This document shows, piece after piece, positions 47,802-58,939 of a stretch of 64,000 bases of DNA. Location of the stretch: positions 368,168 to 432,167 of the forward strand of contig NZ_JACIDJ010000003.1 in NCBI RefSeq assembly GCF_014196305.1. The letters are read 5' to 3'. Position 1 is the stretch's first letter, and each line of letters begins with the position of its first letter. The position numbers and the translations under genes are program-made. The notes under the pieces are model-generated. The model was not told the origin of the DNA. It did no database searches and was given only the letters and a program-made list of their open reading frames with translations. Source of the stretch: Roseococcus suduntuyensis. Lineage in GTDB: Bacteria > Pseudomonadota > Alphaproteobacteria > Acetobacterales > Acetobacteraceae.

Positions 47802-48116
47802 CTAGTAGAGGCGTTCGCCCGGGGCGTAGGGCAGGATGATCTCGCCCGGGCGGCTCAGGTTCAACAGCGCGCGGGCGCGTTCCTCCACCTGGTCGCGGTC
47901 CATCTCGCTGCCGCGCACGGCGTTCACGCGGCGTTCCATGGCTTCACGCTCGGCGGTGGCGATGTTCAGGCCGATACGCGCCTGGGCCAGGTCCTGCAGC
48001 CGCTCGACGTGCCGCTGCTCACCCTGCTGGGCGTGCCAGATGAAGAAGGCCGAGGCCCCGAAGAAGAGCACGGGCGCGATCAACCCCCGCGCCAGACGGC
48101 CCAGCCACGCCAGCAT
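47802..48116 (-). CDS. Septum formation initiator protein (FtsB/DivIC-like)
   Basis: This 104-residue protein has a single N-terminal membrane helix (LIAPVLFFGASAFFIWHAQ, about residues 12-30). A periplasmic heptad-rich helix then runs VERLQDLAQARIGLNIATAEREAMERRV. MDRDQVEERARALLNLSRPGEIIL is the typical alphaproteobacterial C-terminus. FtsB/DivIC links the divisome core to peptidoglycan synthesis. The ATG at 48116 has GGGGGA upstream; GTG 48131 is possible. It follows eno as in many Alphaproteobacteria. Confidence 0.87.
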   Translation of the reverse strand: MLAWLGRLARGLIAPVLFFGASAFFIWHAQQGEQRHVERLQDLAQARIGLNIATAEREAMERRVNAVRGSEMDRDQVEERARALLNLSRPGEIILPYAPGERLY

Positions 48117-48229
48117 GTGATAGTCCCCCACGACCGGCGGTCCCCCCGGACCGCCCGCCGCAACTCATCACCAAAGCGGTGGTTTCGCAAGGGAAAAGGC
48201 GCCCGGCTTCAGCCCGGGCGCCCCGCCGG

Positions 48230-49605
<1,376 letters not shown>

Positions 49606-49607
49606 TC

Positions 49608-50225
49608 ATGCCCTTCCTCTGCGAAGCCTTCGCCCCGCCCGCCACCCCGGTGGCCGAACCCCCACCCCGCGCCGTGATCTCCACGGTGGAGACCGTGCTG
49701 CTCACGGCCCTGCACCAGGATGTGGGCCTGGCGCTGTGGTTGCGGGACATGCCGGACGGCTGGAACCGCGAGGTGGCGCCGCTCGCCTCTGCCGGCCCCT
49801 TCCGCGCCATGGGCGAGGGCACGCCGGACGAGGCGCTGGACGCGGCGGTGGCCAGCCTGCCCGGCCCCGCGCCGCTCAACCTGCTGTCCGATGCGCTGCG
49901 CCTCGCGCACATGTTCGCCGCACTCACCCGCGCCACGCATATCCGCCTGCGCTTCGACGGCATCACGGGCGATGCCTGCCGGAAGTTCCATGTGGACGCG
50001 GTGGGGTTGCGCCTGCTCGTCACCTATGCCGGGCCGGGCACGCAATGGACCATGGCGGATCAGGACGCCGTGCCGCATGAGGTGCCGTTCGGCGCCGTCG
50101 CCCTCTTCCGTGGCCGGGCGCGGCCTGGCGGGCATGTGCTGCACCGCTCGCCTCCGCTCTCGCACCTCCCCGAGGCCCGCCGCCGGCGCCTGGTGCTCTG
50201 CATTGACGAAGCGGGGTGCTGCTGA
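49608..50225 (+). CDS. DUF1826 domain protein, putative zinc-homeostasis partner of COG0523
   Basis: This 205-residue protein matches DUF1826: [11 protein letters not shown] near residue 48, [34 protein letters not shown] split around 105-140, and [12 protein letters not shown] then HRSPPL near the end. DUF1826 genes are repeatedly found with Zur boxes and COG0523 GTPases. Conserved His/Cys (CRKFHVD, HRSP) suggest metal binding, but the function is unproven. The stop overlaps the GTPase start by 1 nt. The upstream Zur-like palindrome ends 2 nt before the ATG. Confidence 0.87.
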   Translation: MPFLCEAFAPPATPVAEPPPRAVISTVETVLLTALHQDVGLALWLRDMPDGWNREVAPLASAGPFRAMGEGTPDEALDAAVASLPGPAPLNLLSDALRLAHMFAALTRATHIRLRFDGITGDACRKFHVDAVGLRLLVTYAGPGTQWTMADQDAVPHEVPFGAVALFRGRARPGGHVLHRSPPLSHLPEARRRRLVLCIDEAGCC

Positions 50226-51454
50226 TGGCACGGCCCCTTCCCGTCACCGTGCTCTCGGGCTTCCTGGGCGCGGGCAAGACCACGCTGCTGAACCACATCC
50301 TCGCCAACCGCGAGGGGCAGCGCGTCGCCGTCATCGTGAACGACATGAGCGAGGTGAACATAGACGGCGCGCTGGTGGGCAACGATACCTCCGCGCCCCT
50401 CCGGGGCGACGACACATCCGCGCCCCTCCGGGGCGACGGAAGCCTCTCCCGCACCGAGGAGAAGCTGGTCGAGATGTCCAATGGCTGCATCTGCTGCACG
50501 CTCCGCGAGGACCTCATGCAGGAGGTGGCGAAACTCGCCGCCGAGGACCGCTTCGACGCGCTGGTGATCGAGAGCACCGGCGTCAGCGAACCCATGCCCG
50601 TCGCCGCCACCTTCGACTTCACGACCGAGAGCGGCTTCCGCCTGGGCGATGTCGCCCGCCTCGACACCATGGTGACGGTGGTGGATGCCGGCACCTTCCT
50701 GGAGGATTATTCCAGCGCCGACACCCTGGCCCGGCGCGGCGAGACGGCGGGCGAGGGCGACACCCGCCAGCTCGTGGACCTGCTGGTGGAGCAGGTGGAG
50801 TTCGCCGACGTGATCCTGGTGAACAAGGCCGATCTGGTGACGCCGGAGGAACTCGGCCGCCTCGCCGGCCTGCTCGCCACCTTCAACCCGCGCGCCGAAA
50901 TCCTCTCCACCGCCCATGGCCGCGTGCCGCTGGCCAAGGTGCTGGGCACGGGCCGCTTCGACTTCGAGCGCGCGCAGGAGGCGGCGGGCTGGCAGCAGGC
51001 GCTGCTCGGCGGCCACCTGCCCGAGAGCGAGGAATTCGGCATCACGAACTTCGTCTGGCGCGCCCGCCGCCCCGTGCATCCCGGCCGCTTCAAGGCGCTG
51101 ATCGAGGGCGACCTGCCCGGCGTGGTCCGCGCCAAGGGCTTCTTCTGGCTGGCCACGCGCCATGCCTGGGTGGGCGAATGGCAGCTCGCCGGCCGCGTGG
51201 GCCGCCACCAGGGCGCGGGCCATTGGTGGGCCGCCGTGCCCCCCGGTCGCTGGCCGGAGGATGCCGGCTGGCGCACCATGATCGAGCGCCTTTGGGAGGA
51301 GCCCTTCGGCGACCGGCGGCAGGAGATCGTCCTCATCGGCATCGGCATGGACGAGGCTGCCTTGCGCCGCCAATTCGACGCCACCCTCTGCACACCGGCC
51401 GAGATGAAGCGCGCGCGCGACCTGCCCGACCCCTTCCCCGCCTGGACCGCCTGA
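50225..51454 (+). CDS. CobW/COG0523 family GTPase, putative zinc metallochaperone
   Basis: This 409-residue GTPase probably delivers zinc to client proteins under zinc starvation. Walker A is [11 protein letters not shown] (about 13-23), the metal-binding CxCC is GCICC near residue 92, and the G-loop NKAD is in ILVNKADLV. The CobW C-terminal domain contains [14 protein letters not shown] and a closing LCTPAEM. It overlaps DUF1826, whose promoter carries a Zur box. Between EVNIDGALV and [15 protein letters not shown] there is an unusual insertion holding a 9-residue unit (DTSAPLRGD) twice. Confidence 0.92.
   Translation: MARPLPVTVLSGFLGAGKTTLLNHILANREGQRVAVIVNDMSEVNIDGALVGNDTSAPLRGDDTSAPLRGDGSLSRTEEKLVEMSNGCICCTLREDLMQEVAKLAAEDRFDALVIESTGVSEPMPVAATFDFTTESGFRLGDVARLDTMVTVVDAGTFLEDYSSADTLARRGETAGEGDTRQLVDLLVEQVEFADVILVNKADLVTPEELGRLAGLLATFNPRAEILSTAHGRVPLAKVLGTGRFDFERAQEAAGWQQALLGGHLPESEEFGITNFVWRARRPVHPGRFKALIEGDLPGVVRAKGFFWLATRHAWVGEWQLAGRVGRHQGAGHWWAAVPPGRWPEDAGWRTMIERLWEEPFGDRRQEIVLIGIGMDEAALRRQFDATLCTPAEMKRARDLPDPFPAWTA
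50384..50437 (+). repeat. In-frame 27-bp tandem duplication inside the COG0523 gene
   Basis: Units 50384-50410 and 50411-50437 differ only at a few silent positions (gatacc versus gacaca). Each encodes DTSAPLRGD and contains a 6-bp hairpin, CGCCCC TCC GGGGCG. The 27-bp length keeps the frame. It lengthens the loop just before the CxCC metal site. Confidence 0.9.
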
Positions 51455-51499
51455 CGAACGGCCCTTGCGCCAGCCTCCCAAGCTGGCATTGATGACGTG

Positions 51500-52399
51500 A
51501 TGTTGCCCATCGCCATCATCGGAGCGGGCCTCGCGGGGCTGACCGCCGCCCGCCTCCTCGCCGCCGCGGGGCGTCCCGTGCGCGTCTTCGACAAGGGGCG
51601 CGGCGTGGGCGGGCGGCTGGCCACGCGCCGCATCACCCATGACGGCGTCACCCACAGCTTCGACCATGGCGCGCAATATGTCCGTGCCGAGGGCAAGGGC
51701 TTCGCCGCCCTGCTGGACGAAATCCAGGCGCGGCCCTGGCCCGATTCCCTGCGCCGCGTGCCGGCCCCCGGCATGTCCGCCCTGGGCCGCGCGATGGCGG
51801 GCGGGCTCGACGTCACCACCGCCTGCGAAATCCGCGCCCTGCGGCAGGAGGAAAAGGGCTGGTTCCTCGACCACGCCGCCGGCGCGCAGGGCCCCTTCGC
51901 CGCGGTGCTGGTCACCACCCCCGCCCCCCAGGCCATCCCGCTGCTGGCCCCGCACGCGCCCCGCCTGGCGCGGAGCCTGGTGGGCATCCGCTACGCCCCC
52001 TGCTGGACGGTGCTGGCCGGCTTCGCCACGCGCCTGCCCCTGCCCGACACGCTGCGCCACCGCGGCATCATCGGCTGGGCGGCACGGGACAGCAGCAAGC
52101 CCGGCCGCGACGCCAGCCAGGAGAATTGGGTGATCCAGGCCAGCCCCGGCTTCTCCGCCGCGCATCTGGAGGAGACGCCGGAGCACGTCATCGCGCCTTT
52201 GCTGGCCGCCTTCACGGCCGAGACGCCGCTCTTCGCCCAGGCCCATCGCTGGCGCTACGCCCTGCTGCAATCGCCGCTGGGGGCGCCCTGCCTCTGGGAT
52301 GGCGCGCTGGGCTATGCCTCGGATGGCTGCCTCGCGGGCCGGGCCGAGGCCGCCTTCGACAGCGGCACGGCGCTGGCCCAGAAGGTCCTGGCCGCGTGA
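51500..52399 (+). CDS. FAD-dependent amine oxidase-like protein (renalase-like)
   Basis: This 299-residue flavoprotein has the dinucleotide motif GAGLAGLTAARLLAAAGRPVRVFDKGRG (split here as GAGLAG and VFDKGRG, residues 8-36). GGRLATRR follows, the pattern of bacterial renalase-like NAD(P)/FAD proteins, and HGAQYVRA is also typical. Bacterial renalases recycle wrongly reduced NAD(P)H isomers, but this remains an inference here. Its TGA stop overlaps the GTG start of the next gene (GTGA), making it the first gene of a coupled series. Confidence 0.82.
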   Translation: MLPIAIIGAGLAGLTAARLLAAAGRPVRVFDKGRGVGGRLATRRITHDGVTHSFDHGAQYVRAEGKGFAALLDEIQARPWPDSLRRVPAPGMSALGRAMAGGLDVTTACEIRALRQEEKGWFLDHAAGAQGPFAAVLVTTPAPQAIPLLAPHAPRLARSLVGIRYAPCWTVLAGFATRLPLPDTLRHRGIIGWAARDSSKPGRDASQENWVIQASPGFSAAHLEETPEHVIAPLLAAFTAETPLFAQAHRWRYALLQSPLGAPCLWDGALGYASDGCLAGRAEAAFDSGTALAQKVLAA

Positions 52400-52983
52400 G
52401 CCGCCCGCGCCCCGCCTTCGCCGATGACCTCGCCGCCACCCGCGCGGAAGCCTTCGCCCTGATCTCCCGCGGCGTAGCCGACCGGCGCAGCCCCTTCCAC
52501 ACGCCCACCCTGGCCACCATCGGCCTGGACGGCGCGCCGCGCGCCCGCACCCTGGTGCTGCGCGGCTTCGACGCCGCCACCCGCAGCCTGCGCCTGCACA
52601 GCGACGCCCGCAGCGGCAAGCAGGCCGAACTGCTGCGCGACCCGCGCGCCTGCCTGCACCTCTACGACCCCGGCCATCAGGTGCAAATCCGCCTGGAAGG
52701 CCAGGCCAGCCTGCACCGGGATGACACGGTGGCGGATGCGGCCTGGGAGGCAAGCCGCCCCTTCAGCCGGTTGTGCTACGGCATCGAGCCCGCGCCCGGC
52801 ACGCCCGTGGCGGAGCCGCCGCCCGCCCCTGCCGAGATGGGCGAGGGCCGCGCGCATTTCATGGCGCTGCGCCTCGTCTTCGCGCGGATGGAATGGCTCT
52901 GGCTCGCCGCCACCGGGCATCGCCGCGCCCGTTTCACCTGGACCGCGGCGGGCCAGGAGGAGGCCACATGGCTGGTGCCCTGA
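52396..52983 (+). CDS. Pyridoxamine 5'-phosphate oxidase-like flavoprotein (Alr4036-type)
   Basis: This 195-residue protein has the split-barrel FMN-binding fold: RSPFHTPTLATIGLDG, then APRARTLVLRGFD and LRLHSDARSGKQAELL (residues about 30-75). YGIEPAPGTPV and a C-terminal W...RARFTW follow. This pattern fits Pyridox_oxase_2 rather than true PdxH, so the reaction is uncertain. It starts at GTG 52396, overlapping the renalase-like gene by 4 nt, and overlaps the next gene by 16 nt. Confidence 0.85.
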   Translation: MSRPRPAFADDLAATRAEAFALISRGVADRRSPFHTPTLATIGLDGAPRARTLVLRGFDAATRSLRLHSDARSGKQAELLRDPRACLHLYDPGHQVQIRLEGQASLHRDDTVADAAWEASRPFSRLCYGIEPAPGTPVAEPPPAPAEMGEGRAHFMALRLVFARMEWLWLAATGHRRARFTWTAAGQEEATWLVP

Positions 52984-53231
52984 CCCCCGATGCCATCCGC
53001 GCCGAAATCCTGCGCCAGACCGCCGAGCGCGGCCCGGAGAAATCCATCTGCCCCTCCGAGGTGGCGCGCGCCCTCGACCCCGAGGACTGGCGCCGCCACA
53101 TGACGGCCGTGCGCGGCGTGGCCGCCGTGCTGTCGGCCGAGGGCGCGGTGGACATCCTGCGCAAGGGCAAGCCCGTGCCGCCCGAGGCCATGCACGGCGT
53201 CATCCGCCTCAGGGCGCGGCCGCCCGAATGA
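52968..53231 (+). CDS. DUF3253 family small protein
   Basis: This 87-residue protein has the DUF3253 winged-helix-like pattern: IRAEILRQTAERGPEKSICPSEVARAL followed by WRRHMTAVRGVAAVLSAEG and a basic strand VDILRKGKPV. It may bind nucleic acid, but this is unproven. AGGAGGAGG precedes the ATG. It overlaps the preceding gene by 16 nt and the next by 4 nt (ATGA), so it belongs to the coupled series 51500-56700. Confidence 0.85.
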   Translation: MAGALTPDAIRAEILRQTAERGPEKSICPSEVARALDPEDWRRHMTAVRGVAAVLSAEGAVDILRKGKPVPPEAMHGVIRLRARPPE

Positions 53232-54481
53232 ACGCGCTGCGCGCCTGGCTCGGCCGTGGCGAGGCAGGGCTGCCCCCGGCCCAACCGCTGGATTTCGACA
53301 CCCTGGTGCCGCCCCGCTCGCCCAATGCCTGCCTCGCCGCGCCGGCGGGCCACCCCTGGGCGCAACTCACCACGCCGCCCTACACCACCCCGCCCGAGGC
53401 CCTGTTCGACGCCCTGCTGGAGGTGGCGGCGGCCGAACCGCGCACCACCCGCCGCGCCATGCCCGACGCCGGGCTCCGGGCGCAATGGGTGCAGCGCTCG
53501 GCCATGGCGAACTTCCCGGACCTGATCCATGCGGAGGTCCGGCCCGCCAGCGCCGGTTCCGTGCTGCGCCTCTATTCCCACAGCCTGCTGGGCTGGTCGG
53601 ACATGGGGGTGAACCGGGCGCGGATGTCGCGCTGGCTGGCGGCGCTGGCCGCCCGGCCGCTGCCGCCCCTGCCAGCCCCGGCAGCCGCCGCGCCTCCCCC
53701 TGCCCTGCCTTCCCCTGGCCCGCCTCTCATGCCCTCGCCCCTCGCCATGGCGCTGGCCGCCAGCGCGGCCGGGCGGCATGTGCTGGTGGTGGGCGATGCG
53801 CCCTCGGCCGTGGCGGCCCTGGTGCTGCACGCCCTCAGCCATGGTGCCGCCAGCGCACGGGCCTATTCCGCCCGACGCCCCGACGATGCGGATGGCCAGT
53901 TGCGCGCGGCCGGCACCGCGCTGGGGCTGGAGGCGGTGGCCGAAGCGCTCCTCGCCCGCGCGCGCGTCGGCACCACCGCCCAGATCGAGGGCGCCATCGA
54001 CCCGCCCTGGCTGTGGTGGCTGCGCGGGAAGTGGGACGCGCCGGACCTTGCCGCCCGCCTCGGCCCGCTGGACCTGGTGGTGGACCCCGGCAACCTCGCC
54101 GCCGCCGAGGACCCCGGCCACCGGCTCGCGCAACTGCGCGGCAGCGGGGCGCGGGGCCTGCTGCTGGGCTGCCTGGTGCCTGCCCCGGGCGCCGCACCCG
54201 GCTTCGAGGCGGAGAGCCTCTGGCATGCCGGGCGGCTGGACGAAGCCGCCTCCGCCGCGCTGCACGCGCACCTCTCCGCCCAGGGGCTCGACCTGCCGCA
54301 GCTTCGCCTCCTGCCCGCCGGCATGACGCCAGAGGCCGCCCGCGCCGCCGGAATCGAGCAGCCCTACTGGTGGTTCCTGGGCGAGGCCGCGCTGCGCCGC
54401 CTGCTGGCCGAAGCCGGCTGGACCCCGCGCGAGGCCACCCGCCACGGCCCCCATCTGCTGCTGAGCGCCACCGCCGCATGA
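53228..54481 (+). CDS. DUF1499 domain fused to a divergent methyltransferase-like domain
   Basis: This 417-residue protein is unusual. Residues about 20-135 match DUF1499: RSPNACLAAPAG, YTTPPEALFDALLEVAA, and the closing SLLGWSDMGVNRARMSRW. A proline/alanine linker (about 140-165) joins a C-terminal domain (170-417). That domain resembles a class I SAM methyltransferase in layout: VLVVGDAPSAVAA in place of motif I, LDLVVDPGNLAAAEDPGHRLAQL in place of the D/N motif, and a final WWFLGEAALRRLLAEAGW. The glycine-rich SAM loop is not recognisable, so activity is doubtful. It is coupled to the glycosyltransferase gene by a 4-nt overlap. Confidence 0.7.
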   Translation: MNALRAWLGRGEAGLPPAQPLDFDTLVPPRSPNACLAAPAGHPWAQLTTPPYTTPPEALFDALLEVAAAEPRTTRRAMPDAGLRAQWVQRSAMANFPDLIHAEVRPASAGSVLRLYSHSLLGWSDMGVNRARMSRWLAALAARPLPPLPAPAAAAPPPALPSPGPPLMPSPLAMALAASAAGRHVLVVGDAPSAVAALVLHALSHGAASARAYSARRPDDADGQLRAAGTALGLEAVAEALLARARVGTTAQIEGAIDPPWLWWLRGKWDAPDLAARLGPLDLVVDPGNLAAAEDPGHRLAQLRGSGARGLLLGCLVPAPGAAPGFEAESLWHAGRLDEAASAALHAHLSAQGLDLPQLRLLPAGMTPEAARAAGIEQPYWWFLGEAALRRLLAEAGWTPREATRHGPHLLLSATAA

Positions 54482-56700
54482 GGCGCCAGCGCATCTGCCT
54501 GCTGACCTTCGACTTCGTGGGGCCCGTGCGGAACGGCGGCATGGGCACGGCCTTCCTGGCCTGCGCCGAGGCCTTCCGCGACGCGGGGCACGAGGTCACG
54601 GTGCTCTACCCCGCCGCCTATACCGAGACGCTGCCGCTGACCCATTGGCGCGCGCACTACGCCGCGCGCGGCATCGACTTCGTGGCCCTGCACCTGTCGG
54701 GCCAGGAGAAGGAACAGGCCTACGGCGCCTGGCAATGGATCAAGTCACGCCACTTCGACGCCATCCATTTCCATGAGATGCGCGGCATCGGCCATTGGCT
54801 GGTGGTGGCCAAGCGCTGCGGCCTCGGCCTCGCCGACACCGCCCTGGTCTGCCAGGTCCATAGTCCCACCCTTTGGCACCTGGCCCATTCCGGCACCTTC
54901 CTGCGCCATCTGGAGGAGCTGGAACTCGACTGGATGGAGCGCAGCAGCGTGCAGGGCGCCGATGTGGTCATCGCCCCCTCGCGCTACATGCTGGCCGAGG
55001 TGGCGCGCATGGGCTGGCGCCTGCCGCCCCGCAACGGCGTGCTGCCCAACATGCTGCCACAGGGCTTTCCCGCCCGCCCGCACGGGGATGCCACGCCGCA
55101 TCCGGTGGAAGAGCTGGTCTTCTTCGGGCGGCTGGAGGCGCGAAAGGGCCTAGACCTGTTCTGCGAGGCGGTGTCGCGACTTCAGGAGGCGGGCACGCCC
55201 CCCGCGCGCGTCACCTTCCTGGGCAAGATCGCGCAGATGGAGGGCTGCCACGCGCTGGCCTGGCTCGCGGTGGCCACCTCCGGCTGGACCTTTCCCTGGC
55301 AGGTGGTGAATGACCGCGACGTGGCGGGCGCGCGGGAATACCTGTCGGCGCCCGGGCGCCTCGCCGTCATCGCCTCCGCCATGGAGAACGCGCCCTATGC
55401 CGTGATCGAATGCCTCGCGGCCGGCATCCCGCTGCTGGCGCCGGAGGTGGGCGGCATTCCGGAGCTGCTGGCCGCCGAGGACCATGCGCGGCTGCTCTAC
55501 CCGCGCAACCCCCGCGCGCTGGCCGCCGCCATGGGCCGCGCCCTGGCGCAGGGCATGGCGCCTGGCCGCGCCGCCGTGACGGCCGAGGGCGCGCGCGAGG
55601 CCTGGCTCGAATTCCAGGGCGGGCTTGCGGTGCCGCCGGCCGCGCCCGCGCTGCGGCGCGACGCGCCCCCGCTGGTTTCGGTCTGCATGGGCGCCTTCAA
55701 CCGGCATGAGACGCTGGCGGACGCGATCGCCTCCATCGAGGCGCAGACCCACCCGGCCATCGAACTCATCCTGGTGGATGACGCCAGCACCTCCCCCGCC
55801 ACCCTCGCCTTCCTCGACGCGCTGCGCCCGCGCTTCGCCGCGCGGGGCTGGAAGCTGCTGCGCAATGCGGAGAATTCCTGGCAGGGCGTCACGCGCCACC
55901 ACGCGGTGGACGCCTCGCAGGGCGAGTTCCTGCTGTTCATGGATGACGACAACTTCGCCTGGCCCGAGGAGGTCGCGACCTTCGTCTCGGCCGCGCTGCA
56001 TTCGGGCGCGGATGTCTTGACCTGCCAGAACCAGCCCTTCCACGGCGGCGGCCGCCCACCCGACACCCGCGCCCGCCAGCCCAGCCTGTGGATGCCCATC
56101 GGGCCCGCGCCCGCGGTCGGCGCCTTCGCGAACATGATGGGCGATGCCAACATGTTCATGCGCCGCGACGCCTGGGACCGCATGGGCGGCTTCACCCGCG
56201 ACCGCGCCTATTTCGAGGATTGGGAGTTCCTGCAGGCCGCGTCCCTCGCCGGGCTGCATGTCGAATGCCTGCCCGAACTCCTCTACTGCTACCGCATCTG
56301 GGACGGCGCGCAGACCGCCGCCCATGCCGCGGATTTCCTCTACCGCAGCCATGCCCGCGCGCTGCGCCCCACGCTGGAGGCGACCCCCGAGGCGCTGCGC
56401 CCCGCGCTGCGCTTCGCCGTCGAACGGCACCTCGCGGGCATGCAGGTGCGGCGCGAGGGGTTCTGGGGGCGCGGCCTGCCCCTTTCGGGCGAGCAGGCGC
56501 TGATCAGCCAATTCGCGCCCAATGGCGCCGAGGCCATGCTGGCCTTGGCCGAGGCGGTGGCGGTGGCGGGGCGGGCCGAGACGGCGGCGCTGCTGGCCGA
56601 ACAGGCCTGCCGGCTCTCGCCCGGCCACCCGGAGGTGACGGGCCGCGCCGCGGCCCTTCAATCGGCGCGCGCCAGCACCTCCAGCACCGCGTCGCCATAG
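54478..56700 (+). CDS. Two-domain glycosyltransferase (GT4-like + GT2-like)
   Basis: This 740-residue protein joins two transferases. Residues 1-380 are GT4-like: [16 protein letters not shown] at the N-terminus, [18 protein letters not shown] near 210, and [28 protein letters not shown], split, near 300-325. Residues about 397-640 are GT2-like: [26 protein letters not shown] and [10 protein letters not shown] (DxD near 488), then FEDWEFL. A helical tail of about 100 residues closes the protein. The start overlaps the DUF1499-fusion stop by 4 nt, and the 3' end overlaps convergent recQ by 43 nt. The glycan target is unknown; no other polysaccharide genes are nearby. Confidence 0.87.
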   Translation: MRRQRICLLTFDFVGPVRNGGMGTAFLACAEAFRDAGHEVTVLYPAAYTETLPLTHWRAHYAARGIDFVALHLSGQEKEQAYGAWQWIKSRHFDAIHFHEMRGIGHWLVVAKRCGLGLADTALVCQVHSPTLWHLAHSGTFLRHLEELELDWMERSSVQGADVVIAPSRYMLAEVARMGWRLPPRNGVLPNMLPQGFPARPHGDATPHPVEELVFFGRLEARKGLDLFCEAVSRLQEAGTPPARVTFLGKIAQMEGCHALAWLAVATSGWTFPWQVVNDRDVAGAREYLSAPGRLAVIASAMENAPYAVIECLAAGIPLLAPEVGGIPELLAAEDHARLLYPRNPRALAAAMGRALAQGMAPGRAAVTAEGAREAWLEFQGGLAVPPAAPALRRDAPPLVSVCMGAFNRHETLADAIASIEAQTHPAIELILVDDASTSPATLAFLDALRPRFAARGWKLLRNAENSWQGVTRHHAVDASQGEFLLFMDDDNFAWPEEVATFVSAALHSGADVLTCQNQPFHGGGRPPDTRARQPSLWMPIGPAPAVGAFANMMGDANMFMRRDAWDRMGGFTRDRAYFEDWEFLQAASLAGLHVECLPELLYCYRIWDGAQTAAHAADFLYRSHARALRPTLEATPEALRPALRFAVERHLAGMQVRREGFWGRGLPLSGEQALISQFAPNGAEAMLALAEAVAVAGRAETAALLAEQACRLSPGHPEVTGRAAALQSARASTSSTASP

Positions 56701-58457
56701 CGTTCCAGCTTGCTTTCGCCCACGCCGGGCACGCCGCGCAGCTCCGCGAGGCTGCCGGGGCGGCGGGCCGCGATCTCGCCCAGCGTGGCGTCGTGGAAGA
56801 TGACATAGGCCGGCACGCCCTGGGCGCGGGCCTCGGATTTGCGCCAGTCCCGCAGGGCGGCGAAGAGCGGATCGCCCTCGTCGGCCGGGGCGCGGTCGGC
56901 GCGGGGGCGGGAATGGCGGGGGCCGAGGTTGGGCGTCTCGCGCAGCATCAGCCGCTGCTCACCGCGCAGGATGGGGCGGGCGGCCTCGGTGGCGACCAGT
57001 TCGCCATGGTTCTCCACCCGCACATCGAGCGCGCCCGAGGCCACGAGCTGCCGCGCGACGCCCCGCCAGGTGCCCTCCGGCAAATCGCTGCCCACGCCGA
57101 AGGTGGGCAACTGGTCATGGCCGTGCTGGGCCACCTTGTCGGTCAGCCGGCCGCGCAGCACGTCCACGAGGTGCCCGAGGCCGAAGCGCCCCCCGGTGCG
57201 GACGGCGGCACTCAGCAGCTTCTGGGCGGCCACCGTGGCGTCCGACAGCTTGGGGGGTGCCGCGCAGACGTCGCAATTGCCGCAATCCTCGGTGAGGTCC
57301 TCGCCGAAGCAGCGCAGCAGCACCCGCCTGCGGCAGGTGGCGGCCTCGGCGATGCCCACCATGGCGTCCAGCCGCGCGCGCTCGATGCGCTTCTGGTCGT
57401 CGCTGGCGGGGCTTTCCTGGATGCGGTGGCGGGCGAGCGCGATGTCGCCGGGCCCGTAGAGCAGCAGGGCGCGGGCGGGCATGCCGTCGCGCCCGGCGCG
57501 GCCGATCTCCTGGTACCAGCCCTCCGGCCCCTGCGGCAAAGCGAGATGCGCCACGAAGCGCACATCCGGCCGGTCTATGCCCATGCCGAAGGCGATGGTG
57601 GCGCACATGATGACGGCATCGCCGCGCGCGAAGCGGTGATGCGCGTCGCGCCGGGCCGCGCTGTCCATGCCGGCATGGTAGGCGGCGGCGTCATGCCCGT
57701 CGGCGCGCAGCCAATCGGCCGTGGCCTCGGCGCGCGCGCGGGTGCCGCAATAGACGATGCCCGCACCCGTGCCGTGGATGGCGGTGCGGAGGAAGGCGCG
57801 CAGCTGCGCCCTCTCCTGCTCGCGCGGCTCGGCGGCGAGGTGGATGTTCGGGCGGTCGAAGCTGGCGCGGAACACCGGGTCGTCCCGCAGGCCCAGTTGG
57901 CCGCGGATGTCCTCCACCGTGCGCGCATCGGCGGTGGCGGTGAGAGCGAGGCGCGGCACGCCCGGGAAGGTGTCGCGCAGGAAGGAGAGCGCGCGGTATT
58001 CCGGCCGGAAATGATGCCCCCACTGGCTGATGCAATGCGCCTCGTCCACCGCGAACAGCGCGATGGGCAGTTCGGCCAGGCGCTCGATCATGCCGTCCAT
58101 CGCCAGCCGCTCGGGCGAGACGTAGAGCAGCTTCAGCGTGCCGTCGAAGACGCCGCGCCAGATCGCGCGGCGGTCATGTTCGTCCAGGTCCGAGTGCAGC
58201 GCGGCGGCGGCCACCCCCTGCTGGCGCAGGGCGGAGACCTGGTCCTCCATCAAGGCGATCAGCGGCGAGACGACCACGGCCAGCCCGTCCCGGCACAACG
58301 CCGGCACCTGGAAGCAGAGCGACTTGCCGCCCCCCGTGGGCATGAGGACGAGGCCGGAGCCCCCTTCCATCACATGCGCCACGATCTCGGCCTGGCGGCC
58401 GCGGAAGCCGGGGTGGCCGAAGACCTCGTGGAGAACCTGCGCCGGCTCGCGCGGCAT
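56658..58457 (-). CDS. recQ: ATP-dependent DNA helicase RecQ
   Basis: This 599-residue 3'-5' helicase works in recombinational repair. Walker A is TGGGKS (residues 41-46). The DEAH box is in [20 protein letters not shown] near 140, and IGRAGRDG is motif VI. The RecQ-C-terminal zinc site is [24 protein letters not shown], split, around 365-390. An HRDC domain ends the protein ([21 protein letters not shown]). The ATG at 58457 ([14 protein letters not shown]) gives the family length. Its 3' end overlaps the glycosyltransferase gene. Confidence 0.97.
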   Translation of the reverse strand: MPREPAQVLHEVFGHPGFRGRQAEIVAHVMEGGSGLVLMPTGGGKSLCFQVPALCRDGLAVVVSPLIALMEDQVSALRQQGVAAAALHSDLDEHDRRAIWRGVFDGTLKLLYVSPERLAMDGMIERLAELPIALFAVDEAHCISQWGHHFRPEYRALSFLRDTFPGVPRLALTATADARTVEDIRGQLGLRDDPVFRASFDRPNIHLAAEPREQERAQLRAFLRTAIHGTGAGIVYCGTRARAEATADWLRADGHDAAAYHAGMDSAARRDAHHRFARGDAVIMCATIAFGMGIDRPDVRFVAHLALPQGPEGWYQEIGRAGRDGMPARALLLYGPGDIALARHRIQESPASDDQKRIERARLDAMVGIAEAATCRRRVLLRCFGEDLTEDCGNCDVCAAPPKLSDATVAAQKLLSAAVRTGGRFGLGHLVDVLRGRLTDKVAQHGHDQLPTFGVGSDLPEGTWRGVARQLVASGALDVRVENHGELVATEAARPILRGEQRLMLRETPNLGPRHSRPRADRAPADEGDPLFAALRDWRKSEARAQGVPAYVIFHDATLGEIAARRPGSLAELRGVPGVGESKLERYGDAVLEVLARAD

Positions 58458-58470
58458 TACCCGCGGGCCC

Positions 58471-58881
58471 TCACTGGCGGGCGAGGCGGATCTCGACGCG
58501 GCGGCTCTCGATCGGCGCGGCCTCGAAGGGCACCGGGCCGCGCGGCACGACGAAGATGCGGTCCCCCGCCACGCCGGCTTCGCGCAGCAGGTCCGCCACA
58601 TGGCGGGCGCGGCGGTCGGACAGTTCGCGGTTGAAGGCCACGCCGCCGGCCGGGCCGGCATAGCCGAACACGTTCACCCGCGCGTAGGGATGGCGGGCGG
58701 CCCCGCGGGCGGCGCCCTGCACCACGGCGCGGCCGGCATCGTCCAGCGTGTCGCCGTCAATGGTGAAGAAGACGACGTCCACCGGCTCGTCTTCCAGGCG
58801 CCGGCCGGTGAGGTTGTTGAAGCTCTCGCAGCCCGCGAGGATCAGCGGGGCGGCGGCGGTCAGGAGCATGCGGCGGCGCAT
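58471..58881 (-). CDS. OmpA-domain lipoprotein
   Basis: This 136-residue lipoprotein has a signal peptide with lipobox LILAGC (Cys near residue 18). An OmpA-type peptidoglycan-binding domain covers about 30-136: [49 protein letters not shown] and SRRVEIRL. Compared with Pal, the domain is short and the FD...L motif is altered (FTIDGDTL). It lies 13 nt before recQ, whose start it may help translate, and 58 nt downstream of cydC. Confidence 0.87.
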   Translation of the reverse strand: MRRRMLLTAAAPLILAGCESFNNLTGRRLEDEPVDVVFFTIDGDTLDDAGRAVVQGAARGAARHPYARVNVFGYAGPAGGVAFNRELSDRRARHVADLLREAGVAGDRIFVVPRGPVPFEAAPIESRRVEIRLARQ

Positions 58882-58939
58882 GGCGATTCTCTCCGGGGGT
58901 GGGGTGGGAGGCTATCCGTCCAGCAACCCCGCTCTCGCG

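Noticed and set aside
52700..56700. Secondary-metabolite or O-antigen gene cluster
   Set aside because: Only one glycosyltransferase protein is present, without nucleotide-sugar, flippase, polymerase or NRPS/PKS genes.
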